Shown: positions 44,030 through 53,439 of the stretch, one piece after another | Layout of the letters: each line of letters opens with the position of its first letter | Position numbering within the stretch: position 1 is the first letter of the stretch | DNA from: Rubrimonas sp036770645 | GTDB lineage: Bacteria > Pseudomonadota > Alphaproteobacteria > Rhodobacterales > Rhodobacteraceae | Length of the DNA: 64,000 nucleotides | Direction: 5' to 3' | Assembly (NCBI GenBank): GCA_036770645.1 | Contig: DAIPIU010000006.1 | Location: 1-64,000, forward strand | Position numbers and translations under genes: made by a program | Notes under the pieces: model-generated | The model's input: only the letters and a program-made list of their open reading frames with translations | The model's database searches: none | What the model was told of the DNA's origin: nothing

Positions 44030-45424
44030 ATGGCGGAAGGGGGCGCGTTGAGCCGACAGCCGCCAGTCGTCGCGGATTCCGCCGGCTGGTCTGAGGAGCT
44101 GCGCGCGACGCTGCGGCTGGCCTGGCCGCTGATCGTCGCGCAGTTCGCCACCATCGCCCTCACCGCCACCGACGTGGTGATGATGGGCTGGCTGGGGGCC
44201 GAGTTCATCGCCGCGGGGTCGCTGGCGACCTCGTTCATGTTCCCGTTCCTGATGTTCGGCACCGGGCTGTGCATGGCGGTGGCGCCGCTGGTGTCGCAGG
44301 CGCTGGGGTCGGGCCGGCGGCGCGAGGTGCGGCGCGTGGTGCGGCAGGGGCTGTGGGCCGCCATCGGCATCTCGGCGCTGCTGCTGCCGGCGGTGCTGTC
44401 GGGCGGGACGCTGCTGGGCTGGCTGGGCCAGGCCGAGGCGACGGCGGCGCTGGCGGGGGAATACCTGCGGCTGGCGGGCTGGATGCTGCCCTTCGCGCTG
44501 GTGTTCGTGGTGCTGCGCTGTCTTGTGGCCGCGCGCGGCGGCACCGGCGTGGTGCTGCGCATCACCCTGTTCGGCATCGCGGTGAATGCGCTGGGCAACT
44601 GGGCGCTGATGTTCGGCAATCTCGGCGCGCCGCGGCTCGAGCTCGCCGGGGCGGGGATCTCGACGACGCTGACCCATGCGGTGATGGCCGCGCTGCTGTG
44701 GCTGCATGTGGCGCGCGGGGCGGCCTATCGCCGCCTCGGGGCGCTGGCGCGGCCCTTCGTGGCCGACTGGCCGCGGCTGCTGGCGATCCTGCGGCTGGGC
44801 CTGCCCATCGGCCTGACCATCACGGCCGAATCCGGCCTGTTCACGGCCGCGGCGGTGATGATGGGCTGGCTGGGCCCCGACGCGCTGGCCGCGCATGCGG
44901 TGGCGCTGCAGCTCGCCGCCATCGCCTTCATGGCGCCGCTGGGCCTCAGCCACGCGACCACCGTGCGCGTCGGCCTCGCCCATGGCCGCGGCGATGCGGC
45001 CGGCGCGCGCCTGGCGGGCTGGACCTCGATCCTTCTGTCCTTCGGCTTCATGGGCTGCGTGGCGCTGGCGTTCTGGTTCGCGCCCTGGCCGCTGATCGGC
45101 CTGTTCCTCGACCGCGGCGTGCCCGCCAGTGCGGCGCCCATCGCGCTTGCGGCCTCGTATCTTTCGGTCGCGGCGCTGTTCCAGCTGGTCGACGGGGCGC
45201 AGGTGACCGCCGCCGCGGCCCTGCGCGGCATGAGCGACACGCGCGTGCCCATGCTGATCGCGCTGACGGGCTACTGGGCCGTCGGGCTGCCCACGGCCTA
45301 CTGGCTGGGCTTCCACGGCGGGCTGGCGGGGGTGGGGGTCTGGCTCGGGCTGGCGGCGGGGCTGGCGGCGGCGGCGCTGCTGCTGATGGCGCGTCTGGCG
45401 CGCCGCACGGCGCGGCCCGGGTGA
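44030..45424 (+). CDS. MATE family multidrug efflux transporter
   Basis: A 464-residue protein with 12 transmembrane segments of the NorM type, exporting organic cations in exchange for Na+ or H+. Motifs LIVAQFATIALTATDVVMMG, GLPIGLTITAESGLFTAAAV and GLSHATTVRVGLAHGRGD (the conserved second-half pattern) identify the family. The ATG at 44030 precedes a short soluble leader. It lies 88 bp after phaC in the same direction, with no clear terminator seen between them. Confidence 0.92.
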   Translation: MAEGGALSRQPPVVADSAGWSEELRATLRLAWPLIVAQFATIALTATDVVMMGWLGAEFIAAGSLATSFMFPFLMFGTGLCMAVAPLVSQALGSGRRREVRRVVRQGLWAAIGISALLLPAVLSGGTLLGWLGQAEATAALAGEYLRLAGWMLPFALVFVVLRCLVAARGGTGVVLRITLFGIAVNALGNWALMFGNLGAPRLELAGAGISTTLTHAVMAALLWLHVARGAAYRRLGALARPFVADWPRLLAILRLGLPIGLTITAESGLFTAAAVMMGWLGPDALAAHAVALQLAAIAFMAPLGLSHATTVRVGLAHGRGDAAGARLAGWTSILLSFGFMGCVALAFWFAPWPLIGLFLDRGVPASAAPIALAASYLSVAALFQLVDGAQVTAAAALRGMSDTRVPMLIALTGYWAVGLPTAYWLGFHGGLAGVGVWLGLAAGLAAAALLLMARLARRTARPG

Positions 45425-45498
45425 GCCCGCGCGCGGCCGGCGCCTTGCGCCGCCCCATGCTGCGCCGCACATAAGGCGTCGCGCCGCCCGGAGGACCC

Positions 45499-45993
45499 AT
45501 GGAACGCCTGATCGAGACCGTCCTCTACCATTCCCGCTGGCTGCTGGCCCCGATGTATTTCGGGCTGGCGATCGTGCTGGGCCTGCTGACCTTCTCGTTC
45601 GGCAAGGAGGTCTGGAACATCGCCATCCGCATCGACCGGATCGGCGAGACCGAGATGATCCTGCTGACGCTGTCGCTGATCGACCTCGCGCTGGTCGGTG
45701 CGCTGGTGGTGATGGTGATCATCTCGGGCTACGAGAATTTCGTCTCGCGCTTCGACGTGCCGGAGGATGCGGACAAGCTCGCCTGGGTGGGCAAGCTGGA
45801 TGCCGGCGGGCTGAAGCTCAAGCTCGCCTCGTCCATCGTCGCGATCTCGTCGATCCATCTGCTGAAGGCGTTCATGAACGTCGAGGCGATGTCCTCGGAA
45901 AAGCTCGCCTGGCTGGTGGGCATCCACTTGACCTTCGTGGTCTCGACGCTGCTGATGGCGGTGGTCGAGCGCTACCTCACCCCCCACGCCTGA
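45499..45993 (+). CDS. TIGR00645/YqhA family membrane protein (UPF0114)
   Basis: A 164-residue protein with four hydrophobic segments, starting MERLIETVLYHSRWLLAPMY, the conserved UPF0114 opening, and containing VMVIISGYENFVSRFD and LASSIVAISSIHLLKAFM. The function is unknown. CGGAGG precedes the ATG. The last 22 bases overlap the convergent end of queG. Confidence 0.93.
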   Translation: MERLIETVLYHSRWLLAPMYFGLAIVLGLLTFSFGKEVWNIAIRIDRIGETEMILLTLSLIDLALVGALVVMVIISGYENFVSRFDVPEDADKLAWVGKLDAGGLKLKLASSIVAISSIHLLKAFMNVEAMSSEKLAWLVGIHLTFVVSTLLMAVVERYLTPHA

Positions 45994-47108
45994 GCCTCGG
46001 CCGCCCATTCCGCGGCCGCCTCCGGGTCGGGGTCCGCGCGCCATGCCACGCGGGCCCGCGCGGGGTCCAGCCGCGCCAGCGCCCAGACCGCCGCGCCGCG
46101 CACCAGCGCCGCGGCGTCGTCCAGCCGCGCGGCGGCCGCGTCGGCCAGCGCGGGGTCGGCGCTGTTGCCGATGGCGGTCAGCACGTTGCGCAGGAACCGC
46201 GCCCGCCCGATCCGCTTGACCGGCGATCCGGCGAACAGGGCGCGGAAGCCGGCGTCGTCCAGCGTCGCGAGGTCGGCGAGCAGGGGCCGCGCCAGTTCCG
46301 GCCGCGCGGCATAGGCGATCTCCCGCGCGCGGCCGGCGAACTTGTTCCACGGGCAGATGGCCAGGCAGTCGTCGCAGCCGTAGATGCGGTTGCCGATCAG
46401 GGGCCGCAGCGGGCGCGGGATCGGGCCCTTCAGCTCGATGGTCAGGTAGCTGATGCAGCGCCGCGCATCGAGCACGCCGGGCGCGGGGAAGGCCGCGGTC
46501 GGGCAGATGTCGAGGCAGCGCCGGCAGGCCCCGCAGCGGTCGGCATGGGGCGCGTCCGTCTCGATCTCGGCCGCGCTGAACACCGCGCCGAGGAAGAACC
46601 ACGATCCCAGCCGCCGCGACACGAGGTTGCTGTGCCGGCCCTGCCAGCCGAGGCCCGCGGCCTCGGCCAGCGGCTTCTCCATCACCGGGGCGGTGTCGAC
46701 GAACAGCTTGACCTCAGCCCCGGAGGCGGCGGCCAGCGCCCGCGCCACGCGCCGCAGCTTGCGCTTGACCACGTCGTGATAGTCGGCCCCCTGCGCGTAG
46801 GCCGAGATCGCGGCGCGGTCGCGGGTCTCCAGCGCCGCCAGCGGATCGCCCGCCGGCGGGTAGGCGTCGGCCAGCATCACCACGCTGCGCGCCGCGGGCC
46901 AGAGCGCAGCGGGGTCGGCGCGCCAGGCGGCGCGGTCCTCCATCCAGCCCATTTCGCCGTGCAAGCCGGCCTCGAGCCAGCGGTGCAGCCGCGCGCCGGC
47001 GGCGGCGATTGCGCCGGGCCGCGTCACGCCGAAGTCGGCGAAGCCCGCCGCCCGCGCCTCGGCCTCCGCCAGCCGGCGCAGGGCCGCGGGCGAGGGGGGC
47101 GCGGCCAC
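45972..47108 (-). CDS. queG: Epoxyqueuosine reductase
   Basis: A 378-residue cobalamin-dependent enzyme that reduces epoxyqueuosine in tRNA to queuosine. A DUF1730 N-terminal part (YAQGADYHDVVKRKLR, PVMEKPLAEAAGLGWQG) is followed by two 4Fe-4S sites: CGACRRCLDICPTAAF and CDDCLAICPWNKF. HEAT-like C-terminal helices complete it. GTG at 47108 was chosen to fit behind the GST stop 11 bp upstream and to give VAAPPSPAALRRLAEAEARA. It overlaps the YqhA gene end on the other strand. Confidence 0.94.
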   Translation of the reverse strand: MAAPPSPAALRRLAEAEARAAGFADFGVTRPGAIAAAGARLHRWLEAGLHGEMGWMEDRAAWRADPAALWPAARSVVMLADAYPPAGDPLAALETRDRAAISAYAQGADYHDVVKRKLRRVARALAAASGAEVKLFVDTAPVMEKPLAEAAGLGWQGRHSNLVSRRLGSWFFLGAVFSAAEIETDAPHADRCGACRRCLDICPTAAFPAPGVLDARRCISYLTIELKGPIPRPLRPLIGNRIYGCDDCLAICPWNKFAGRAREIAYAARPELARPLLADLATLDDAGFRALFAGSPVKRIGRARFLRNVLTAIGNSADPALADAAAARLDDAAALVRGAAVWALARLDPARARVAWRADPDPEAAAEWAAEAQAWGVR

Positions 47109-47119
47109 GGCGCGGGCCT

Positions 47120-47788
47120 TCAGAAATCCAGGTCGGCGTAATGGGCGGGCGGCGAGAAGCCGGGCAGGTGGTCGGTCAGCAGCGGCCGGAAGCAGGGGCG
47201 CGACTTGACCCGCGCATACCACTCCTTCGCGGCGTCCGAGACCTCCCACGGCACGTCGCCGAGATAGTCGAGGCAGGACAGATGCGCAGCGGCGGCGAAA
47301 TCGGCGATGCTCAGGCTTTCGCCCGCCAGCCAGTGCCGCCGCTCGACCAGCCAGCCGACATAGTCGAGATGGGTCTTGACCGCCTTGTGCCCGGCCTTGA
47401 CCCTCGCGCTGTCGGGCGTGCCGCTGCGCGACAGGCGCTTGGTCGCGCGCTCGTGCACCAGGTTCTGGGTGACCTCGCGGTTGAACTTGTCGTCGAACCA
47501 CGCCACCAGCCGCCGCGCCTCGGCGCGCTCCCACGGGTCGGAGGGCAGCAGGCGCGGCTCGGGGCCGGTCTCCTCGAGCCATTCGAAGATCGCGTTGCTG
47601 TCGGCCAGCGCGCGGCCGTCGCGTTCGATCAGCACCGGCACCGCGCCGGCGGGGTTGAGGCGCAGGAAATCCAGCCGCCGCTCCCAGGTCTTCTCCTCGA
47701 TCAGCTCGACTTCGAGGCGCTTTTCGCCCAGCACGAGGCGGATCTTCCGGCAGAAGGGCGACAGCGGCAGGTGGTAGAGGCGGCGCAT
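47120..47788 (-). CDS. Glutathione S-transferase family protein
   Basis: A 222-residue protein. The N-terminal thioredoxin-like domain opens RLYHLPLSPFCRKIRLVLGEK, with the Ser/Cys position SPFCRK in the usual catalytic place, then NPAGAVPVLIERDGRALADSNAIFEWL, where cis-Pro and Asp-Ser contact glutathione. The C-terminal domain is helical, with SIADFAAAAHLSCLDYLGD. It starts at 47788 and is followed by queG on the same strand, a pairing often seen in Rhodobacterales. The substrate is unknown. Confidence 0.93.
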   Translation of the reverse strand: MRRLYHLPLSPFCRKIRLVLGEKRLEVELIEEKTWERRLDFLRLNPAGAVPVLIERDGRALADSNAIFEWLEETGPEPRLLPSDPWERAEARRLVAWFDDKFNREVTQNLVHERATKRLSRSGTPDSARVKAGHKAVKTHLDYVGWLVERRHWLAGESLSIADFAAAAHLSCLDYLGDVPWEVSDAAKEWYARVKSRPCFRPLLTDHLPGFSPPAHYADLDF

Positions 47789-47959
47789 GGGCGATGGTCC
47801 CGGGTTACGCCCCCGTCTTGCGCCGCGCCGCGCGGATTTTCAACCGCATGGCCGCCGCGGCCCGGGCCGGGCGGTTTTGCGCTTCCGTCCATCGCCCAAC
47901 CGCCCTAGCCTCGGCCCGAACGCCGCACGCGACGGCGGAACCCGACAGGAGGACGACCC

Positions 47960-48967
47960 ATGGACATCACGCGCCGCGCGGCCCTTTCGCTTGCCTGCGC
48001 CGCAGGGCTCGGGCTCGCCGCGCCCGCCCCCGCGCAGGAGGCCGCGAGCTATGTGCTCGCCACCGCATCGACGGGGGGCACCTACTATCCGGTCGGCGTC
48101 GCCATCGCCACGCTGATCAAGGTGCGGCTCGAGCCGACGCAGAAGATCGGCATGTCGGCGATCTCCTCGGCCGGATCGGGCGAGAACATCCGCCTGCTTC
48201 GCGAGGGCGAGGCGCAGTTCGCCATCCTGCAGGGGCTGTTCGGGCAATATGCCGCCGAGGGCGCCGGGCCGGTCGCCGCGGACGGTCCGCAGGCCAACCT
48301 GCGCTCGGTCAGCATGCTGTGGCCGAACGTCGAGCATTTCGTGGTGGCCGCCGACCGCGCCGCCACAGGCACCATCGCCGATTTCGTGGCGCTGAAGGGC
48401 GAAAGCGTCGCCATCGGCGCGCCGACCTCCGGCACCATCGGGTCGAACCGCGCCATCCTCTCGGCGCTGGGCCTGAACGTCGACGCCGACGTGACGCTGG
48501 TGGGCGGCGGCTACGGCCCGGCGGCCGAGGCGCTGCAGAACGGGCAGGTCGCGGGCATCTCGACGCCGGCGGGCGTGCCGGTGGGCGCGCTGACGCAGCT
48601 GTTCGCCGCGGCCGGCGACCGGGTGCGCCTTCTGTCCTTCACCCCCGAGCAGGTGGCGCAGGTCGGCGGGGTCTGGACCGCCTACACCATCCCCGCCGGC
48701 GCCTATCCCGGCCAGACGGCGGATGTGGTGACCATCGCCCAGCCCAACTTCCTCGCCGTCGATGCCGGCGTGCCCGAGGACCACGTCTACCAGATCACCA
48801 AGGCGATGTTCGAGAACCTGCCCTTCCTGCAGGCCATCCACCCGGCGACGCAGGAGATGGCGCTCGGCACCGCGCTGGCGGGGCTGCCGCTGCCGCTGCA
48901 CCCCGGCGCGCTGCGCTATTTCCGCGAGGCCGGCGTCGAGGTGCCCGAGCGGCTCGTCGGCGAGTGA
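47960..48967 (+). CDS. TAXI-family TRAP transporter substrate-binding protein (second system)
   Basis: A 335-residue periplasmic protein. The signal peptide carries an Arg pair (MDITRRAALSLACAAG...) and cleaves near APAQE; the TRR is not a clear Tat motif. The TAXI signature YVLATASTGGTYYPVGVAIA begins the mature protein, and ISSAGSGENIRLLREGEAQF follows. AGGAGGACGACCC precedes the ATG. GTGA joins it to the permease gene, so the two are translationally coupled. Compared with the first TAXI protein it has the variant VGGGYGPAAEAL, so a different ligand is likely. Confidence 0.93.
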   Translation: MDITRRAALSLACAAGLGLAAPAPAQEAASYVLATASTGGTYYPVGVAIATLIKVRLEPTQKIGMSAISSAGSGENIRLLREGEAQFAILQGLFGQYAAEGAGPVAADGPQANLRSVSMLWPNVEHFVVAADRAATGTIADFVALKGESVAIGAPTSGTIGSNRAILSALGLNVDADVTLVGGGYGPAAEALQNGQVAGISTPAGVPVGALTQLFAAAGDRVRLLSFTPEQVAQVGGVWTAYTIPAGAYPGQTADVVTIAQPNFLAVDAGVPEDHVYQITKAMFENLPFLQAIHPATQEMALGTALAGLPLPLHPGALRYFREAGVEVPERLVGE

Positions 48968-51117
48968 GCGCGCCGCCCGCGGCCCCCGCGGGGCCCGGCG
49001 TCGACCCGACCGGGGGCGTCCCGACCGGCGGCCGGCCGGACGCCGAGGCCGGGGCGACGGGCCGCGCGCTGGCCGGTCCGTGGCTCTGGGCCGCGACGGC
49101 CCTGGGGGTGGCGCTGTCGGCGGTGCACCTGTGGCTGGCGCTGGTGCCCGCGCTGGACGAGATCCCCCGCAACGCCATGCATTTCGCGGGCTTCGCGCTG
49201 CTCTGCGCGCTGTGGATGCCCATGGGCGGCTGGGCGAAGGCCGGTCCGGGGCGCTGGATCGACCTCGCCTTCGGCCTGTGCGTGGCCGCGGCGGCGCTGC
49301 ATCTCGCTGCGGCGGAGACCGCGATCTACGCGCGCGGCGTGCGGCTGGCCCCGCTCGACTGGGTGGCGGGGGCGACGGTGATCCTCGGCGCGGCCGAGTT
49401 CTCGCGCCGCGCCGCGGGGCCCGTGATCCCGGTGCTGATCCTGCTGTCGCTGGCCTATGTGCTGGGGCTGGGGCGGCACATGCCCGGGGTGCTGTCCTTC
49501 CCCGGCCTCGGTCCCGAGACGGTGCTGTTCCGCGCCGTCTACGGCGACGACGCGCTGTTCGGGGCCATCGCGCGGCTGTCCTCGACCACGGTGTTCCTGT
49601 TCATCATCTTCGGGGCGTTCCTTCTGCGCTCGGGCGCGGGGGATTTCGTCATCGCGCTGGCGCGCGCCGTGGCGGGGCGGGTGGCGGGGGGGCCGGGACT
49701 CGTGGCGGTGATCGCCTCGGCGCTGACGGGCACGATCTCGGGCTCGGCCATCGCCAACACCGCCTCGACCGGCGTCGTGACCATCCCGCTGATGAAGCAG
49801 GCGGGCTATCGCCCCGCCTTCGCGGGGGGGGTCGAGGCCGCGGCCTCGACCGGCGGGCAGCTGATGCCGCCGATCATGGGGGCGGGGGCCTTCGTCATGG
49901 CCTCCTACACCCAGATCCCCTACGACCGGATCGTGGCGGTCGCGGCGCTGCCGGCGCTGCTGTATTTCGCCTCGGTGGCGTTCTTCGTGCGCATCGAGGC
50001 GCGCCGCCTCGGGCTCGGGCCGATGCCGGGCGGCGACGATGCGCCCTGGGCCGCGGTGCGCCGCTCGGGCGCGAGCTTCGTCATCCCGATCGGCGCGGTG
50101 GTCTGGGCGCTGCTGGCGGGGTTCTCGGCGAACTACGCCGCGGTGCTCGGCGTGCTGGCGACAGTGGCGGCGAGCTGGCTGACCGTCACGCCCATGGGTC
50201 CGCGCGCGGTGTTCGAGGCGCTGGCCATGGGCGCCCGCAACATGGTGCCGACCGCGGTGCTGCTGTGCGCCGTGGGGATCGTCGTCAACGTCATCACCAC
50301 GGCGGGCGTCGGGCAGACCTTCTCGCTGATGATCGCCGACTGGTCGGGCGGCAGCGTGCTGGTCGCCATCGCTCTGATCGCGCTGGCCTCGCTGATCCTC
50401 GGCATGGGGCTGCCGGTCACGGCGGCCTACATCGTGCTGGCCACCCTGTCGGCCCCCGCGCTGGCCGGCATGATCGCGGACGCGGCCGTGGCGGCGCAGA
50501 TCGCGGCCGGGACCCTGCCTCAGGCGGCCGCGCCCGTGCTGATGCTGGGCGCGCCCGAGGCCGCGGCGGCGCTGTCCGGTCCCGTCCCGGGGGCCGAGGC
50601 GCGGGCGCTGGTCGCGGGCCTTCCGCTCGAGCTGCGCGCGGCGCTGCGCCAGATCGTCGTGAGCCCCGAGGCCGCGATGGCGGCGCTGCTGTCGGCGCAC
50701 ATGATCGTGTTCTGGCTCAGCCAGGACAGCAACGTCACGCCGCCGGTGGCGCTGGCGGCCTTCACGGCCGCCGCCATCGCCAAGGCCCCGCCCATGGCCA
50801 CGGCGGTCGCCAGCTGGCGGCTGGCCAAGGGCCTGTACATCGTGCCGCTGCTGTTCGCGACCACGCCCTTCCTGTCGGGCGACCCCTGGGCGGCGCTGCG
50901 CATCTTCGCCTGCGCGCTGGTCGGGCTCTATGCGCTCGCCGCCGCCATGGCGGGCTGGATGGAGACGCGGCTGCACCCCGCCGCGCGGGTCCTCTCGGCC
51001 TGCGCCGGCGTCGCCGCGCTGTGGCCCGGGCCGCTGTGGCTGAACCTCGCGGGCGTCGCCGCGACGCTGGCGCTGGGCGGGCTGTCGCTGCGCGCCGCCC
51101 GGCCCGCCGCGGCCTGA
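48964..51117 (+). CDS. TRAP transporter fused permease (second TAXI system)
   Basis: A 717-residue DctQ-DctM fusion. After a Pro/Gly-rich leader of about 40 residues, four N-terminal segments form the DctQ-like part; the DctM part has GTISGSAIANTASTGVVTIP, EAAASTGGQLMPPIMGAGAF and LASLILGMGLPVTAAYIVLA. Between about residues 500 and 580 there is an extended loop of roughly 60 residues (QAAAPVLMLGAPEAAAAL and following) that the first fused permease lacks. The GTG start overlaps the binding-protein stop. Confidence 0.93.
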   Translation: MSAPPAAPAGPGVDPTGGVPTGGRPDAEAGATGRALAGPWLWAATALGVALSAVHLWLALVPALDEIPRNAMHFAGFALLCALWMPMGGWAKAGPGRWIDLAFGLCVAAAALHLAAAETAIYARGVRLAPLDWVAGATVILGAAEFSRRAAGPVIPVLILLSLAYVLGLGRHMPGVLSFPGLGPETVLFRAVYGDDALFGAIARLSSTTVFLFIIFGAFLLRSGAGDFVIALARAVAGRVAGGPGLVAVIASALTGTISGSAIANTASTGVVTIPLMKQAGYRPAFAGGVEAAASTGGQLMPPIMGAGAFVMASYTQIPYDRIVAVAALPALLYFASVAFFVRIEARRLGLGPMPGGDDAPWAAVRRSGASFVIPIGAVVWALLAGFSANYAAVLGVLATVAASWLTVTPMGPRAVFEALAMGARNMVPTAVLLCAVGIVVNVITTAGVGQTFSLMIADWSGGSVLVAIALIALASLILGMGLPVTAAYIVLATLSAPALAGMIADAAVAAQIAAGTLPQAAAPVLMLGAPEAAAALSGPVPGAEARALVAGLPLELRAALRQIVVSPEAAMAALLSAHMIVFWLSQDSNVTPPVALAAFTAAAIAKAPPMATAVASWRLAKGLYIVPLLFATTPFLSGDPWAALRIFACALVGLYALAAAMAGWMETRLHPAARVLSACAGVAALWPGPLWLNLAGVAATLALGGLSLRAARPAAA

Positions 51118-51124
51118 GCCGCCA

Positions 51125-51850
51125 TCAGCCGAAGCAGGCCGCGCGGCCGTCCCGGCGGATGGTCTCGGCCCCCTGCGCGATGGCGCGGGCCCGGCGCTCC
51201 AGCGCGGCCGACAGCCGGCGCGGGTCGCGGGTGCGGGGCGAGGGCAGGATGGCGGCCAGCCGCGCGGCTTCGGCCGCGGTCAGGGCATCGGCGCCCTTGC
51301 CGAACCAGCGGCGCGCCGCGGCCTCGGCCCCGAACACGCCCTCGCCGAATTCCGCGATGTTCAGATAGACCTCGAGGATGCGGCGCTTGCCCCAGACCGC
51401 CTCGATCAGCACGGTGAAGCCCGCCTCCAGCGCCTTGCGCGTCCAGGTCGGGGCTGGCCACAGGAAGGCGTTCTTGGCCGTCTGCTGGCTGATGGTCGAG
51501 GCCCCGCGGACCCGGCCCCCGGCCGCCGCCTGCGCCCGCGCGGCGCTGATCTCGTCCAGGTCGAAGCCGCGATGGGCGCAGAACCGCGCATCCTCGGCCG
51601 CCACCACCGCGCGGCGCAGATGCGGCGAGACGGCGTCGAGGTCGCGCCAGTCGCGCGAGACCTGCCCGAGCCGCCGCCGCTCGGCCTCGATCAGCAGGGT
51701 CGTGGGCGGATCCAGGACGGCATAGGCCGCCGCCCACAGCACCGCCGCGCCGGCCGCGAGCGCGCCGGCGCGCAGCACCAGCCTCGCCGCGCGCCGGACC
51801 GGCCCGTGCCGTCGCTTCGCCACCCCTGCCGCCCCCGCGCCCGTTGCCAT
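51125..51850 (-). CDS. mtgA: Monofunctional biosynthetic peptidoglycan transglycosylase
   Basis: A 241-residue GT51 enzyme that polymerises lipid II into glycan strands at the inner membrane. One N-terminal transmembrane segment (about 20-48) is followed by VVAAEDARFCAHRGFDLDEI (catalytic Glu and substrate loop), GASTISQQTAKNAFLWPAPT and EVYLNIAEFGEGVFGAE, all conserved. No transpeptidase domain is present, as expected. It converges with the TAXI permease gene, 7 bp apart. Confidence 0.96.
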   Translation of the reverse strand: MATGAGAAGVAKRRHGPVRRAARLVLRAGALAAGAAVLWAAAYAVLDPPTTLLIEAERRRLGQVSRDWRDLDAVSPHLRRAVVAAEDARFCAHRGFDLDEISAARAQAAAGGRVRGASTISQQTAKNAFLWPAPTWTRKALEAGFTVLIEAVWGKRRILEVYLNIAEFGEGVFGAEAAARRWFGKGADALTAAEAARLAAILPSPRTRDPRRLSAALERRARAIAQGAETIRRDGRAACFG

Positions 51851-51919
51851 CCTGCCGGCTTCTATCGCGGCGCGCCGCGCGGGGCGACCGGCGCCGCGAC
51901 GGGTCGCGCAGCGCGCCGC

Positions 51920-53335
51920 TCAGCGCCGCCAGATCTCCGTGTCGATCTGGCCGGCGAGTTCGGGATAATCGTCGGCGTGGAACACCGGCTCGGTCCCCGC
52001 GCGGCGCTGGGCGAAGTAATCCTGGCTGAGCTTGGCCACCGTGCCCGACAGCAGCACGATGGCGACGAGGTTCACTGTCGCCATCAGCCCCATCGAGGCG
52101 TCCGCGGCGTCGAACACAGTCGCGACACTTTGCAGCGAGCCCCAGACGACCATGGCCAGAACCCCGATGCGCAGCGGGTTGAACCATTTCTCGTCCTTCA
52201 CCCCGAGGAAGGTGAGCGCGTTCTCGGAATACGAGTAGTTCCCGACGATCGACGTGAAGGCGAAGAAGAAGATCGCCACGGCGATGAACCAGCGCCCCGA
52301 CGGCCCGATCATGGCGTCGAGCGCGTTCTGCGTCAGCTGCGCGCCGCCGATGCCGGTCGAGCCCGCCAGCGCCCCCGACAGCAGGATCACCACCGCGGTC
52401 GCGGTGCAGATGAGGATGGTGTCGATGAACACGCCCAGCGCCTGCACGAAGCCCTGCGAGGACGGGTGGTGCGGGTCCGGCGTCGCCACGGCCGCGATGT
52501 TCGGGGCCGAACCCATGCCGGCCTCGTTCGAGAACAGCCCGCGCCGCACCCCGTTCAGCATCGCCGCCGCGATGCCGCCCGCCACGCCCCCCGCCGCCTG
52601 GTCCAAGCCGAAGGCGCCCAGCACGATGGACGCGAGCACGCCGGGCACGGCCGGGGCGTTCGCGACCATGATGCCGACGGCCAGCAGCAGGTAGACGCCG
52701 GCCATGAAGGGCACCACCAGCTCCGCCACCTGCGCGATCTTGCGGATGCCGCCGAAGATCACCACCGCCGTCAGCGCGGCGACCGCCAGCCCGGTCAGCA
52801 GCTTGGGCGCGCCGAAGGCCCCTTCGACGGATTCGGCGATGGCGTTGGCCTGCACCGCGTTGAACACCAGCCCGAAGGACAGGATCAGGCAGACCGAGAA
52901 CACGCCCCCGAGCCACGGCATCCCGAGGCCGCGCGCGATGTAGAAGGCCGGCCCGCCGCGGTAGAGGCCGCCGGGACCGCGGATCTTGTAGAGCTGGGCC
53001 AGCGCGCTTTCGGCATAGGCGGTGGCCATGCCGACCAGCGCCACGATCCACATCCAGAACACAGCGCCGGGGCCGCCAAGCGAGATCGCCACCGCCACGC
53101 CCGCGATGTTGCCGGTGCCGACGCGCGAGGCCAGCGAGATGGTCAGCGCCTGGAAGGGCGAGATCCCCTGCCGGTCCGCCGCGCCCGAGCCGCGCACGGC
53201 GCGGAACATCTCGGCGAAGTGCACGATCTGGATCAGCCGCAGCCGGACCGTGAAGTACAGGCCCACCGCCAGCAGGCCGTAGACCAGCACATAGCCCCAG
53301 AAGACGGTGTTCAGGAATCCGATCACGGCTGTCAT
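51920..53335 (-). CDS. Alanine/glycine:cation symporter (AGCS family)
   Basis: A 471-residue carrier with about 11 transmembrane segments that imports alanine or glycine with Na+ or H+. Family signatures are GISPFQALTISLASRVGTGN, GPGAVFWMWIVALVGMATAY and GLFSNEAGMGSAPNIAAVA. The C-terminal tail is charged and ends IDTEIWRR. The upstream 104 bp contains a 12-bp palindrome (53424-53435). No glycine-riboswitch-like pair is apparent. Confidence 0.94.
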   Translation of the reverse strand: MTAVIGFLNTVFWGYVLVYGLLAVGLYFTVRLRLIQIVHFAEMFRAVRGSGAADRQGISPFQALTISLASRVGTGNIAGVAVAISLGGPGAVFWMWIVALVGMATAYAESALAQLYKIRGPGGLYRGGPAFYIARGLGMPWLGGVFSVCLILSFGLVFNAVQANAIAESVEGAFGAPKLLTGLAVAALTAVVIFGGIRKIAQVAELVVPFMAGVYLLLAVGIMVANAPAVPGVLASIVLGAFGLDQAAGGVAGGIAAAMLNGVRRGLFSNEAGMGSAPNIAAVATPDPHHPSSQGFVQALGVFIDTILICTATAVVILLSGALAGSTGIGGAQLTQNALDAMIGPSGRWFIAVAIFFFAFTSIVGNYSYSENALTFLGVKDEKWFNPLRIGVLAMVVWGSLQSVATVFDAADASMGLMATVNLVAIVLLSGTVAKLSQDYFAQRRAGTEPVFHADDYPELAGQIDTEIWRR

Positions 53336-53423
53336 GGCGGCATCCTTTGCGCGCGGCGTGACGGGGTGAGGGGGGCGGGACCGCGCGGCCGTCCGACGCT
53401 ATGCGGCAAATCCATGGGCCTCA

Positions 53424-53435
53424 AGCGATATCGCT
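53424..53435. repeat. 12-bp perfect palindrome upstream of the AGCS gene
   Basis: AGCGATATCGCT is a perfect palindrome about 90 bp upstream of the AGCS start and 5 bp inside the space from the end region of the next gene. It may be an operator, but a single copy in one genome is weak support. Confidence 0.3.
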
Positions 53436-53439
53436 GCGC

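Noticed and set aside
53336..53439. Possible glycine riboswitch before the AGCS symporter
   Set aside because: No paired aptamer-like stems or conserved glycine-riboswitch core could be seen in only 104 bp.
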